Both the position numbers and the translations under genes were made by a program. From the NCBI RefSeq assembly GCF_003254395.2, contig NC_037650.1:5456071-5520070 (forward strand): a stretch of 64,000 nt of DNA, in the 5' to 3' direction. This document shows, piece after piece, positions 12,503-25,045 of this stretch (position 1 is its first letter; every line of letters starts with the position of its first letter). This DNA is from Apis mellifera. Its lineage: Eukaryota; Arthropoda; Insecta; Hymenoptera; Apidae. A model generated the notes under the pieces. The model worked only from the letters and a program-made list of their open reading frames with translations, did no database searches and had not been told where the DNA came from.

Positions 12503-14204
12503 GACAATGTTAGAACACGTTTACACGAAACACAATTCCACCAGTAATCCTTGAACTTTGCTCCGAATCGATCGAAGACGCGATTCCTTAATTGGCCCGT
12601 GGCAACGCACAAACCCATCGATTAACGGAACGCGATTAAATCGAACGGACGTCTAAAGAGGCTCGTGGCCACGGGATCGATTCGTCCATACCGAAATAAC
12701 CTCGAATTAAACTGTCAACGTCCACTTTCGACCGTCGATCGATATTATCGTTCGATGTCGTGCAACTCGTGCACGTGGTCGCGCACGCGTCCCACGTGTG
12801 TAGCGGCGCTCCAGATTTAATGCGCGATGACGAAACGCGAACACGAAGAAAGCGGTCAACTTTGTCGGTTGGTTAACGCTGAAGATCGAGCCCAAGTTAA
12901 CGAACGTGTTATTGCATCGAAGGGAGAACCGGCACCGCGCACGTGTGTGTGTGTGAGTGTGTACGCGCGATCCTCGGACCCATTAAAAAACCATTACCAC
13001 GGACAGGCAATTTCCGCGTGGCATTTCTTCTCCACCAGCCGAATCGACTACCATAGTAAACAGTTATTTTCCTAAAGGCGTAGGAATAACCGCGCGAGCT
13101 CGTTCTCGAGCAACAATTAGACATTTACACACGGCGACCGCGTCGCATAAATCTCAATAAAACGTACGATAACGATTGCTTACTCACGTGGTAGCGAAAC
13201 CGCAGCAAGAAACTAATGATTCACGCGAGAACGCAACAGCACCTCCTCTTCACTGTACACGGATGTTAACAGCAATCTCCATCGTCTCATCGAGGTGTAT
13301 CATCGAGGCGTATACACCTGTTGACGACCCGCCGAGGTATGTCCTTCCTCCCCTCTTCCACCCACCCTCTCGGTCACAAATCACCACAATTTTCACGTGC
13401 ACCAACTAGCACTGATCGATTTTCTATTAATACGGCACGAAGCACAATTGCGCGTCATCGTCGGGTAACGTTGCGTATCGAACTAAACGCTCCTTCCAAA
13501 TATTACGTCTTCGAAACAGGAGGGGCGAAATATCAACACCGGTTAATCCACCGATATATGTACGCCGTATAATCCGTACACGTAAATAAAACGTATTTCG
13601 ATTCTCCGAACTTTCCGTTCGTACGTACGCCGTACGCGAAAACAAAACAAAACAAAACAAATCGAGCGAGCGAGAACGCACGATTATATTATTATAATTC
13701 GAACGATCTTTCGCTTCGTCCCGCAACAAAAGCGTTATTGATTATTCGCCGATAGATTTCGACCACGTTTTATATACGGCGCATAAAATTAAAGCGGAGG
13801 AGAATCACGTGCACCGAGAGGGAAACACGACGATGGACGACGACGCACAGGCCGGTCGGTGTGACCACCGACACGTATCCTCCCAAAACACGTTCGTCTC
13901 GGCCTTGAGTCCCACTACACCGCGGTGGAGAGAAAGAAGAAAGAGAAAAAAAACTGGAAACGAAATCCGTTCCTCCGATCGATCCGCGCTTTCTGACCGC
14001 GTTATCGCACCGTTATCCGTCCAACTAAAACGCGAACGAGGAGCGCACGATCGATGGCTGACTTGCGACGTTGGAACACCGCACGCCGGTTATCCGTGGA
14101 CGGACGCCGCCACGAGATTCGATAAATCCGACACACCGAGCGGAGAGCTAACACACGGAGAGCGACGGACGGAAACGAAGCACACACCGAATGCCAGCGG
14201 AGAG

Positions 14205-14221
14205 AACGTACGTACGAACGT

Positions 14222-14252
<31 letters not shown>

Positions 14253-14271
14253 AACGAACGAACGAACGAAC
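14205..14271. repeat. (ACGA/ACGT)n tetranucleotide array
   Basis: About sixteen ACGA-type units with interspersed ACGT and GCGA variants. Plus-strand translation gives repeated Arg-Thr-Asn-Glu. Confidence 0.95.
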
Positions 14272-14431
14272 AGGCGAGAGCCTGGCTGCCTCGTTCAGTG
14301 AACAGCCCGCGGCCCCCACGTTGTTTGTCTCGCGAGTGGCCTGTTTACATGTTGACTCTCTGTTTACGCGTTTCGTATCCCCCCCTCTGTACCCGCCGCC
14401 ACCTAACCGCCTCCGATCCGCCACCCACCAC

Positions 14432-14449
14432 CCGCCGCCGCCGCCGCCG
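14432..14449. repeat. (CCG)6 microsatellite
   Basis: Six CCG units in GC-rich DNA. Confidence 0.9.
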
Positions 14450-14979
14450 TCTTCCCGCCACTGTCCTCCCGCCGTGCCGCTCTAACCCGTACGTCACCTA
14501 TCGCGCGCTTTGTCCTTTTCTCTGTTAGGCTCGGCGGAGTGGCGACGAGGCGAGTGAGTCGGAGCACGGCTCCGCCGAATAAAGCCGAGTTTACACTGAC
14601 CGGCTACGAGCCACGAGTACGAACGCCTCTTTCGATTCCACTTCGTGATCGTTCGCGTCGCGTTCGTCCTACGCGCTCCATCTTGCGCGGCCCGCTCTTT
14701 TTCATCCTCTTTCACATCCCACAGCTGTCACGTTCGATCGATCCTCGATGGGAGGAGGATCATTTTTCGTCAGGATACGATTTTTTCTTCTCGATCGATA
14801 CAGAGTTTGGAACGGAGTTCCAAGAGATTTAGGAGTTTGTTATTATTTTTAACGATCTTGGGATTTTTCTCGAGAGTAAAAAAAGTTCGATGGAAAGCAG
14901 CAGTAGGTGGTAACGCGAGCGAATAAGAAGCATCCTGCGGATGATACGAGTGGCTCCGTTCGCTTTATTATCAGCCGGT

Positions 14980-14993
14980 CACGTGAACACGTG
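14980..14993. promoter_or_regulatory. Tandem E-boxes CACGTG-AA-CACGTG
   Basis: Two perfect CACGTG hexamers separated by two bases. Paired E-boxes are known in clock-controlled and bHLH-ZIP-regulated enhancers, though usually with wider spacing. Function is inferred only. Confidence 0.3.
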
Positions 14994-16415
14994 TACGCGA
15001 TTTGCCAGTATAAAAATTGCACGCAGACGAGACGCGGTATCGAAGAAGCAACGCGCGTCATTATCAGTTTAATGATGCGCTTTTATCCGTTTATTTATCG
15101 TTTCTATACCTAATATCCGAGAATGACTGCCTATATATAAATAGGATATATATATATAGCCTCCACGACTTCGTTTTCGCGAACTAACTAACTAACTAAT
15201 TAATTGAAATTACACGCGGTTATCGAATCGAGGATTTTTCGAGGATTTCAACGCGATGATTTAATTAGATTTTCCATCCCTCCCCTCCCCACCGTTTTTA
15301 CAATCCACCCGCGCCGAATCTTTCCTTCCTCGATTCTCGAAAACACCTTATCTCTAAGACTTTGCTACGACTTTGTTAACTCGTTTCCCGATTAGATCAT
15401 CGTAAAATTCCCGCTACGTGGTTGTATATCATTTAAAAGAGACGGAATATATTGTTTATTCGACATGCACAAGGCTGCAAGTTATCCAAACAGGCTGACA
15501 ACATGTTCACGATTATTATCGTTGAATCATCCCGTTCATCGTGCTCGAAGCGGATCGCGGTTTGAAAAATATCCAGACAAAAGCGAGCGTTGGAAATCGA
15601 GCCTTGCCAACCGCCCACGAGCAACCGTGCACCATCCACTCTTTCATTCCTCGTGGATAAAACCTTTCCTTCGCTTCTTTCCTTCCAAGTGTTTCGCCCT
15701 CCATTTTTCCCTCCGCGCGTCAAACGCGTCAACGAGAGTATATATATCGTTCAATATCGTATTCGCTTCGATTTTTCTACGATAACAATTCGATCCCGTT
15801 TATCGATCATTAATAAAAAACGATTCGATCGATATTTCCACCGAAATTTGTCCACTCGAATCCAATGATTCGTGCATCGATAAATCGTGATAATTCGCAA
15901 GAAACAGGAATAAAAATCGGAGGATTTCCGCAGGGGGAGTGTACGAGGAACCCCTCGACGAGCGTAAATTCCACGAATGGAAACGTGGCCATAAGAAGCA
16001 GCATGGCTATTCAAACATGTGGCCCGCGATGAGACTACGCAGGCTTCTTTCTCTCTGCCCGACCGTCAATCTTCTTTTTTTTTTTTTCTTTTTTTTTTCT
16101 GTTTCCCCGTACTCTTTTTCATTCCATCTCGATTAACACGATGCATCATTCGAGGCATGAAACAAACGATCATACACGTCAATTTTATTTATTTACACTG
16201 CAATACGCGGAACGATTGCGACACGACTCAAAGAATCATCGACTACGATGACGAATCTGCTATGATAATAAAACGTTTATAAAATGAATCTCGTAAATAG
16301 AAAATTCTCCTTATATAGTCGAAGTTGATTCGTCTCTCGGCGCGCGATCGTTAAAATTGTTCCGATCGATTTATCCAATTATCTTTCGACGGTGTTCAAA
16401 GATAATTTTAATCGT

Positions 16416-16481
16416 GACGACGACGACGACGACGCATCGAAGAAAAATTCGTAACGAAGAAAGAGAGAGAGAGAGAGAGAA
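16416..16481. repeat. (ACG)n then (GA)n microsatellites
   Basis: A GAC/ACG array at 16416-16434 and a GA array at 16462-16481, separated by unique sequence. Confidence 0.9.
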
Positions 16482-16931
16482 AAAGGGAAGAAATGAGATT
16501 GAAAAAAATTTTTTGAAAAGAAATCGTGGAATCTGTAACAAGAGATATCACCGTTCTAATGATAATTCGCCAGAGATCATCGCAGGGTTAACGCGTACTC
16601 GAATTAACTCGATTATCATGACCACACCGCTACGAGATATTTATCTTTCCCCCGATAAGCCCAAGCCGAGGTGAAACTACAACGGAGCCGATCGATTTAA
16701 CCATTTATCAATTAATCTTATCGACGTGCTCGGTGTACCCATAACGAATTCCCGTTTTAATCACGTACAGCAAGCTATACTTTCGTAACGGCGGGCCTCT
16801 GTTCAACGTCTGCTTCGTTAATAGCGAGTTAATTGCATCAGGTGCAGGGGAATCCCTTTTTCCGTCACTCCGTCCCGCTCGACTCCGACGAAAATATTAC
16901 CAGCATCGCGATCGTTTCCTCTTCTCTTCCC

Positions 16932-16934
<3 letters not shown>

Positions 16935-16963
<29 letters not shown>
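16935..16963. repeat. (AG)n microsatellite
   Basis: Fourteen to fifteen uninterrupted AG units. Confidence 0.95.
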
Positions 16964-16972
<9 letters not shown>

Positions 16973-17542
16973 TATATATAAACGAAGAGAAAACTTTTTT
17001 TCAACGGAAAGACAATGCGTGGTCTACGATATTGTTCCGCTCGTCCGAGAGTTTCGGCTCGAATCAATCGGCGCGCCCGTGGCGTGTTTCGTCGAAAATA
17101 CGTTTCTTACTTTCATGAATCATAAATCGGTGCTTCGCGAACAACCGGTATGGGTTACACGTGTGCTGGGAAACGGCCGAGATACGGCGGGATATAAACG
17201 AGCATTTATTATCCGGGAAGCGGTTACACTCGTCTTATCAATTCCAACCATTTCATTTTTTTTTTCTTTTCTTCTTTTTTATCGTTGGGCCTTGCAACTC
17301 TTGCGCAATCTTATTATCACCCGTAGAAACCGTTTAACTCTCCGGTAATTGCATTCTTCGCGTTGACAAACGATACTTTCATTTTTTGCCCCACCTCCTT
17401 TTCAAGCCTGTCTCAATAATAAAGATGTGTACCAACGATCTAAAAATCTCGCCTTCTTCTACACGCCGGATTATAATTCGTATATGGAATGGATGGATGG
17501 ATGGGGAGGAGGGGAAGGAAAGGGATCTCACGAAGAAAGCGT

Positions 17543-17561
17543 GACGACGACGACGACGACG
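17543..17561. repeat. (GAC)6 microsatellite
   Basis: Six GAC/ACG units. Confidence 0.9.
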
Positions 17562-19886
17562 TGGGGGGATAGCGTGGACGCGCGGCTCGTGGCTAACTCG
17601 TATATCGCGTTACTACCCACCCACCCACGGACACAATCGGCGGGGGATGAGAGTTTAGGGGAGGGGAGTAAATCGTGGCGTAAACGGTATATGGACCGGT
17701 GGGATTTCGTTCCGTAGGAATTGGCGCGAGCGAGCGAGTGAGAGTCCGTAGATAAGGTAATCCGGACCTCGAAAACTCTCTCAGATTCGGAAACCGCCCC
17801 GACGCCGCAGAAACTGTGTACCTGGGGGAGGGGGAGGGGTTGGGTCTCGGTCAGTTTAATGCCAACTCGCCGAATATCAAAAGTGGTTTCTCGCCGGTAA
17901 ACGGGCCGGTTGCCTTGTTACGCGTTGTCGAATTGGAAAGGGATAAACGGAGATGTTGAAGGATCGAGCATCGGATAATAAAGATTATTTCTCGATTCGT
18001 TTCGCGAGGAAATGCATACTTGTTCGAATGGCGAGGGAGCGAAGGATACGTGCGTGGAAAAGTATAAAACGGTGGAAGGGAAAGCATCATCGGGTATTAA
18101 AAGAAGCTCGTTCGATTATTCCTCTTTCTCTCCACCTTTTCGTTCTTTTTCGCTGGAAATTACTTTGGGCAAAGGTTTGAGAGAAATATCGTGGAGATTG
18201 ATAAATTAAAAAGAAAAGAGTAGGAGGAGGGGGGGAAAAAAAAAGAAAGAAAAAGGAAAAGAGTTTGAAATAAGGTGGTGGATCACGGATAGGCTGATTG
18301 ATCGACGCTCCTACCAGAAGTCAGATATCGAAGAGGCGAACAACTTTTCCCATTATCGTCAATATGCAGGCTGAAGCTTTGGTTTCACGTTCGAGGGCGT
18401 TACGGCATCGATTCTATGGTAAAAGGAAACCGGTTAAATCGCGTCGACGACCTTTATTGCCGTCTTAAAGCAGTTAAGTTAATCGGCATCAGCATAAGAA
18501 AACGGAAGGGGCTGCGAACTTGACGCGGCAGGAATCGAATCGCCTTTCCTTGTATTTAGAGTTCCAGACAAAAACATTAACATAAATCACGGGAGGAGAG
18601 GGGGAGGGGGATAGGAGACGAGGAGAGAATGAGAAAGAGGGAGGAGGAGGGAAAGGGAAAGGGAAAGGGAAAGGAGGCGAAGGAAAGATCTAGCAAGATC
18701 GAACGTTTATTCCGATTCCCTTCGAGCGTGTACCCTTACGGCACACTTTACAGCTCCATCGAGCTCCGTCCTCCATCGCTTCCTTACCACCCGCAATTAG
18801 TGCCTCGAAAACTTACGAACCATTTATTTTCCGGATACAAAGAGAAAGTCTGAATTAAACTGCCAGTTACGCGAGAATATTGGACGTATAAAACGGCGCG
18901 TATATATCGGAGCTAGATGTTTCACTTTAAAAATGGATACGCGTATCGCGAAGCTATTAACCGGGCGAAAAGAAGGGGAGGGGAGGGAAAGAAGTTGGAC
19001 GAGGAAGCGGTCAGAGAAAAGAGTTGTTCCGTTCCAGGCAGGGGATATATGCACGCTCGTACACGCGTGAGAATGCGCAAAAGGAGAGGGGAAAAGGTGC
19101 CACTTAACTCCACCCCCACCTTCCTCCCCCGCCGGTTTTCATTCCCGCAGCTTGCGTTACGCCACCGACAACCCTCCAACCTCAACTCTTTCACTTTTAG
19201 CGGGAATTCGATGAATTGCCAGTCGCTACGCCCGATAAATAATGCATTTTCTGTTTGCCCCCGGTAAAAGGGTCCACCCTTAACCGATCCACCCTCGCGC
19301 GCCAACCCTAAATTTTAGAAACGACTTTGGTCGAAGGCGATGGTCGAGGGCCACGATTTGACGAAACGATCGAGAATCGATAAAATTGTTTTGCTTTTGA
19401 CCAGAGGGGAGAGGAAAAGCGAAATAGGAGAAATAACTGCCTCCTCGATTTTTCCATGCCATGCGAGCCTCGCAACATCGAGATTATTATCGAGGGATAA
19501 ACGAAGAGGAATATAAACGGACAATGGACAAAGGAGGTTCGAAACGAACTTCTCGTAAGGAATAATTCGAGAAGGCGGAAGAGAATATCGAAATAATAGT
19601 AATAAAATCGTATACATTGTCCGTAATTTAAGCAAGCAGAACAGAGCCGATTTAATTGCGAGTAATAGATAGCCGCTTGCAAGACGACGACGACGACTCC
19701 TCTCTCCAACGATTCTCTATCCGATTCAATTGGCCACGGAGCGAATTAATAATCCTTATTGTACCCTTTCGCCCTTTTCTCGAAACCTCGTTTCGATCGA
19801 TGGTAAAGTAGCCATAAATACCTCGTTTTCCCGAACGTTTCGATTCGATATTTATCGGAACTCGATCAGGCGTAAGAAATTTCCTC

Positions 19887-19909
19887 GAGGAGGAGGAGGA
19901 GGAGGAGGA
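19887..19909. repeat. (GGA)n microsatellite
   Basis: Seven to eight GGA units. Confidence 0.9.
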
Positions 19910-20502
19910 TTGCTCCGAGCTTTTTTTATCGTAAATCCAGAAGAAAGGGAAGGACAAAAGGGATGAAAGGAAAGAAGAAGGGGAAGCAACGACTTATCGC
20001 GGCAATAATTAATGCTCGGTACCGAACTTCCGAGACTTCTTTTACTCGACTAAAACACAAATTGCTTGTTTAATATATTATTAATTGGCAATTTCCGACT
20101 GCTTTATAACGCGTTGCCCCTTATTCGTGCCCCGACGCGCGTAATTTCACTCCCTCCCCCCTCCCCTGAAGAAAATACAATATCTTGGACAAACGCAACA
20201 GGATTCCCCTTTAAATCTTAAATCGTGAAATCGCGATTCGACCGAAAATCAACACCGTCATTAATCACGCGCGATCGAATGGTGTATCGGCCGATCGATA
20301 ACCTTCCACCCCTTCTCTTTTGCTTGTCATCCCTCCCCCGAACGAGCGAAGGACGATCGAAGGGAGAAAGATGGAAGGAAACTTTCTTATTAACACGATC
20401 AATCAAATCGCCACGAATTTAAAGCATTTTTCACGATTTTCCGGATTTCTGGGCGAGGAGAGTGGAGAGAAAGGGGAGGAGGAGGAGGGGGAGAAGAAAA
20501 AT

Positions 20503-20520
20503 CCAACCAACCAACCAACC
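20503..20520. repeat. (CCAA)n microsatellite
   Basis: Four CCAA units. Confidence 0.9.
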
Positions 20521-20993
20521 GGCGAGGAACAGGTTAGGGATAAACTTTTGGCCGATCGATACGGGATTAAGAAGTGGCCTCCTCTCCACCGGCTAATTAC
20601 GAAAGTGCGATCGCTCGTTGGAAATAATCGAGCCGTCGATTTCGTCTCGATTCGAGAACGAAGATAATAGTCGACTCCGTACGACTATTGAAAAAAAAAA
20701 AGAGAGGAAAAGAAAAACAGTCGAGAACAATCATTTGTACGAATTCTTGGATGAAAAATCCAAGAATACCCTTTAATTTGACCGGGATCGAGAGGAAACT
20801 ACCCTCTGGAGGAGAGATTTTAATTGTTTACCAAATATCGGAGGGGTTACCGCAGGGGAACACGGACTAAAAGGGAAAGAACTCGAGGAAAGTTTCTCAA
20901 CTCGTAAAAGTCTTGAGAACGGGAATGAACCGCTTATACCCATTGTTTACTGTCTTCCTGTCGAGCAACCCCCTGGCAATTTTTTTCCAGAAC

Positions 20994-20996
<3 letters not shown>

Positions 20997-21024
<28 letters not shown>
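20997..21024. repeat. (TA)14 microsatellite
   Basis: Fourteen uninterrupted TA units. Confidence 0.95.
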
Positions 21025-21028
<4 letters not shown>

Positions 21029-21457
21029 TGCCATTCCTCGAACGTCATAATCGTCGTTCATTAACTTTCGAGCTTTAATAGGAAACAGTGTGGGGAGGGG
21101 AAACGTTAGAATCGAATCACCTCTCGACCGGTCTCGATACAACGCTCCGACTTTTATCTTTTACGAGGGTCGCGCCAAGGAGGACGTAACGCCGTGAAAA
21201 TTGCTCAATAAACTTAATTTAAGTATCCAAGCCGATGCTTCTATAACGACATACTAATCATATTCCAACCCTCGAAGCGAAGTTACCGCGTGGGGAGCTC
21301 ATTTATGAACGGATGTATAAAAAAAAAAAAAATAAGTATCCTTTCTTCTCCATTATTATCCAGTGAAATTGACGCTCCTCGAGTTTTATTATAAGCGTTT
21401 CGTGTTTCTCGTACGAAACGATTAAATTCGTGTACAAGCAATTCGTTTTGGTAATAA

Positions 21458-21485
21458 TATATACATATATATATACATATATATA
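21458..21485. repeat. TATACATA-type microsatellite
   Basis: TA units with regular CA interruptions. Confidence 0.85.
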
Positions 21486-23194
21486 CGTCGCGTTAGAAAT
21501 GGAGGCAAATAATTCAGGAAAAGGTTGATGCATGATCGAATAATTCATCGGTGTGTAATGTGACGGTTCTACCAGTTGTTATATCGCATTATGACACGGG
21601 CAGACGTGGCTTCATTTAAATATCATAAACCAAATGAAAGCGCGGCAATGTCTGGCACGACTTCTGAAACGTCCATCCTTCCCTCCGACTCTCCGACTTA
21701 ATATTTAACACCTGTGACGATCCCAGCCACGTTGCGGATCTCCCATGGCCCACGTAACCAAGTCTTATTTTCCATCCCATTTTGTGCGAATACGCGAATG
21801 TGCGTTTTGCGCATTTATCAATCGAGAAATCAATGGAGCAGGGGGAGGGGGGGGAGGGAGAAAAAGAAATTGATTGCCCTCGTTAATTTTTCAACGAATG
21901 TTAACAAGCGGCGGGGGAATTAGATGGGCCGTAATTGCGGAACGATCAAGAAAGCGATAAGACGGTAAATAATTCATCGGTTATTCGACTTGGAGAAAGA
22001 AATTTTAATAATTAATAAACGATCCGCATCGAAATATTTAATACAACAAAGTCGGAGAAAAATTTAATTTAGATCGTATTTTAACTTTCACCGCCTTTAC
22101 TTTCTTCTTCGATTAAAGTATTTTCCGACTGATAAAACGAGAAAATTCGAGATTTATATATACATATATACATATAGCAAAAGTGGCACGAGGCAAAACA
22201 ATGTTGCTATACTTTCACCGGTGTAAAGATAAAATACAAAGTAAAGAGAAATTCCTCGTAGCGATTGGAACGGGTCAAAGAACTCTGCTACGGCCACGTC
22301 TAAAATCCTGATCACGAGGCCGTTCACTCTCGTCCCCGTACCCTAAACGGATTATCCGACGAAATAGTTTACGAACGAACGCCAACCGAGAATCGGTATC
22401 GGCACATTGTATCGTATCGCTGTAGAATTCCACACGCGGATGGCAATACGGGAGGCAGCCTCGATCATTGATTTCCCCCCCCGACCTCTTTCTCTCTCCC
22501 TCTCCCTCCCTCTCTCTCTCCCTCCTTCCCCCTGTTGTACGAGTTAATTGGCCCGTAATCAGGTAAATAACGGAACAAGCGAGATAAGCTGAACCTGGCT
22601 AAAGGCAAGAACACTCTCCGCCTGTTAAGATTCTGGTTACGTAACGTGGTCGTAAGTGATAGGCTACTAATACGACGAATCTTCGTGTAATTCAACCGTT
22701 TGATAAAGATCGTTACCTATAATTTAGAGGGGAAAAAAAAAAAAAGAAAAAGGAACGAAAGAAGGAAACCAGTCTCTCTCTCTAGGAACAGGCAATTTTC
22801 TAACCATTATCGTATACGACTTTCGCTTTAATTATTGTTCGACAATATCCCAATGGACAAGATATCTCGACCGCGTAACAGGCGAGATAATGGAAAGCGC
22901 AAGTAGGTAACTCCCTCCATCGCGCATTATCGATACGAGCGAATAATACGCTCGTTATAATCTTTCGCCCAAGCGACGAAGGAAGGCGAGTTTCGCGTCG
23001 ATCGACGGAAGAGATCGACAGAGAGAGAGAGAATTCAATTGCGGTAGTATCATCGTCTGAAAAGAAGCGAGAGTGTAACGAGCGCGAGGATGTATGCTCC
23101 GTTACCATCTTGCGCGGAAATGGTATTGCATAAGGTGAATAGAAAATAATCACGTTCACGACGAGTGTCCTCGTTGGACACGACGCGATACGTG

Positions 23195-23218
23195 TATATA
23201 TATATATATATATATATA
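23195..23218. repeat. (TA)12 microsatellite
   Basis: Twelve uninterrupted TA units. Confidence 0.95.
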
Positions 23219-25025
23219 CGCCTTTATATCGGTGTATAAAAAAAAAAATCGCTTCCCCCTGTGAAAAATCTGTGGGACTAACGTATCCAGAGATGCCAAT
23301 GAATTTTTCCTAACCCTGAATTTCCTGGTCCAGGGAGACCAATCACCCCGCACGCTCACGAAGAAGAACACTCTTTCCCCGACACGGTCCGGTAACGTTT
23401 AACTTTGCCGCATCGTTTTAACCGTATAGAGAAGCGGCTGATGAGGGGGGCTCTCAGCATCAATTCACCGTGTGCAGAGGCACAATCATTGAGGGCAAAG
23501 TCATCGGGGAAAAATAATTACAATCGGTCGCCTAGTAAGCGCTCGCGCACTCCACCAATTCCCACGTCGCCGCTCCTCTCTCTCCCTCCTCCTCCCCTTC
23601 CCACGCCCTTCCTATCGCCCTGAGCTGGAAACCCCTAAGTCACCCGTATCCCGGAACCACTTCACATATTCGCGGTTCGACGATCCTGTACAAAATCCTA
23701 GCCGTCGTTATGCTTGGTGCCCTTTATTATTACTTTTTTATAACGACGCGTCAAAGGTTCGAACCGCGTGTACGATCTCCAACATGTCGATCGGCGAACA
23801 ACAATACTAACGACATACTACTCTCTGTTCTCACACGCGGTGATATATATATAGCACCCGCGCCCTTTTCCAACCACCACGTGTGTTGTATTCGATTCAA
23901 GATCGAACTTCGCGAATATAATCGTGGATATCCACGCGATACCTTCTCTCTCTCTCTCTCTCGCGTGTAATTCGTTACGTATAATATAATGACTGCACTA
24001 ATGACTCCGCGAAGGCAGAGACGAAAAGCCTCTGCCATTGTGATATAATTCGTGTATACTGCGTAGCCACGAAAAAAAGGGGGGGAAAGGAAAAGAAATC
24101 GGTGATTCTCCGCGGACATCGAGGGAAAAAACGAGGGGAGGGGAAGAAAGAAAAAAGAAAAAAGTGATACGCACGCCGCGCGTATTACACACACATATAT
24201 ATACACACACATATATATCGCGTCTAGAATGCTTTTCTAAGCGCGCGGCTGCCACAGCCTCTCTCGATTAAATTGCACCGTGCTATCGTGGTAGCGGCCA
24301 CTTAGAGAGATAGGAGAACGTTTCCATTACCGGCGCACGCATTTCAATGAAGCGGAGAAGGAAAGGCGGAGAGAAGTTGGGGAACAGGCCGGCTTAAGGT
24401 GGCCGGAGGAAGAAGGCTGTCCAATGTTCTCTCCAACTCGCGCAACTCGGGGCTAAGGAGGCTGATCTATAAATAGGCAGCTGAACGAAGAGAGCGCCGC
24501 GGAGCAACCGTAACACCAAAAAACGGGGATCGGGATGATCAGGGCCAAGAAACCCCCGCGCCCCTCCAGCCTCTCGAAATCGATCAATCTCGCGGAAACG
24601 AACGGGATCCAACGAATCCACGCTTGAAGAAATGCTATTTCTTGACCGTCGTGATATACGTGCGTAACCATCCGTGATAGGAAAACGTAGTAATCGAAAG
24701 GAGTCTCTCTTGGTTGTCGTGATGAACTTTATCGCGCGATAAACTTGGTAAGTGCCCTCCCCCTCACTTTTATCCGGAAACGCGATCTCCAGGTATATAT
24801 TCCCCGGTAATACCGGCGTATAACGTACTAATTGCGGGAAAGGGAAGGTAAATGTAAACTTCAATAGAATCAGTTTTATCCGTGGCGCATCGGTAGCCTC
24901 CTCCAGTATATTCGGCCTCGTTAAGATCATTAACCCTAATGGTATTCCCAACACGTACCGCGTAAACTTTAGGGGGCGACCGGCCGACCAACTTCCGGGA
25001 AGATTTTCCTCGCCCCGCGACTCCC

Positions 25026-25045
25026 TTCTTCTTCTTCTTCTTCTT
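25026..25045. repeat. (TTC)n microsatellite
   Basis: Six to seven TTC units. Confidence 0.9.

Larger units (their letters stand above)
7000..12770. other. Non-coding DNA dense in microsatellites
   Basis: No supported gene. It contains ACG/CGT trinucleotide arrays, CT arrays, homopolymers and long pyrimidine tracts (listed separately). Open frames such as the Asp-rich minus-strand frame at 8740-9072 are translations of the CGT array, not genes. Confidence 0.5.
13188..14720 (-). other. Possible minus-strand first exon or promoter region
   Basis: On the minus strand a consensus donor GTGAGTAA begins at 13187 and reads down to about 13180, so an exon would end at 13188. The DNA upstream of it on that strand is GC-rich with CGAA and CCG repeats, as expected of a promoter/5'UTR. 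I see no coding frame running into the donor: the nearest ATG-started frame closes quickly. The plus strand carries a 239-codon GTG-started frame (13809-14528), rich in Arg and Thr from the CGAA repeat, which I regard as chance. Confidence 0.17.
12772..14993. promoter_or_regulatory. Cluster of eight CACGTG E-boxes in GC-rich DNA
   Basis: CACGTG occurs at 12772, 12793, 12940, 13185, 13394, 13806, 14980 and 14988. Uniform base use would predict about one per 4 kb. CACGTG is the core site of bHLH-PAS and bHLH-ZIP factors (Clock/Cycle, Myc/Max, Mitf). The block is CpG-rich and contains a strong minus-strand splice donor, so a promoter or first-exon region is plausible. CpG-rich composition raises the chance frequency, and no transcript is shown. 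Confidence 0.3.
15000..20990. other. Non-coding DNA, no gene recognised
   Basis: It holds many microsatellites, including (CTAA)4 at 15183-15198, and purine-rich blocks (about 18200-18270, 18590-18690, 20455-20500). Frames are short or low-complexity on both strands. No exon with paired splice sites stood out. Confidence 0.5.

Noticed and set aside
13809..14528. 239-codon open frame on the plus strand
   Set aside because: Starts at GTG. The middle is a translation of the CGAA/CGTA repeat and the rest is Arg/Pro-rich from GC-rich DNA.
23750..23785. tRNA B-box-like GGTTCGAACC
   Set aside because: No T-stem pairing, no A-box or anticodon arm at proper spacing.
24267..24300. miR-92-like seed (AATTGCAC)
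   Set aside because: No complementary arm in the flanking 70 nt and the rest of the mature sequence does not match.
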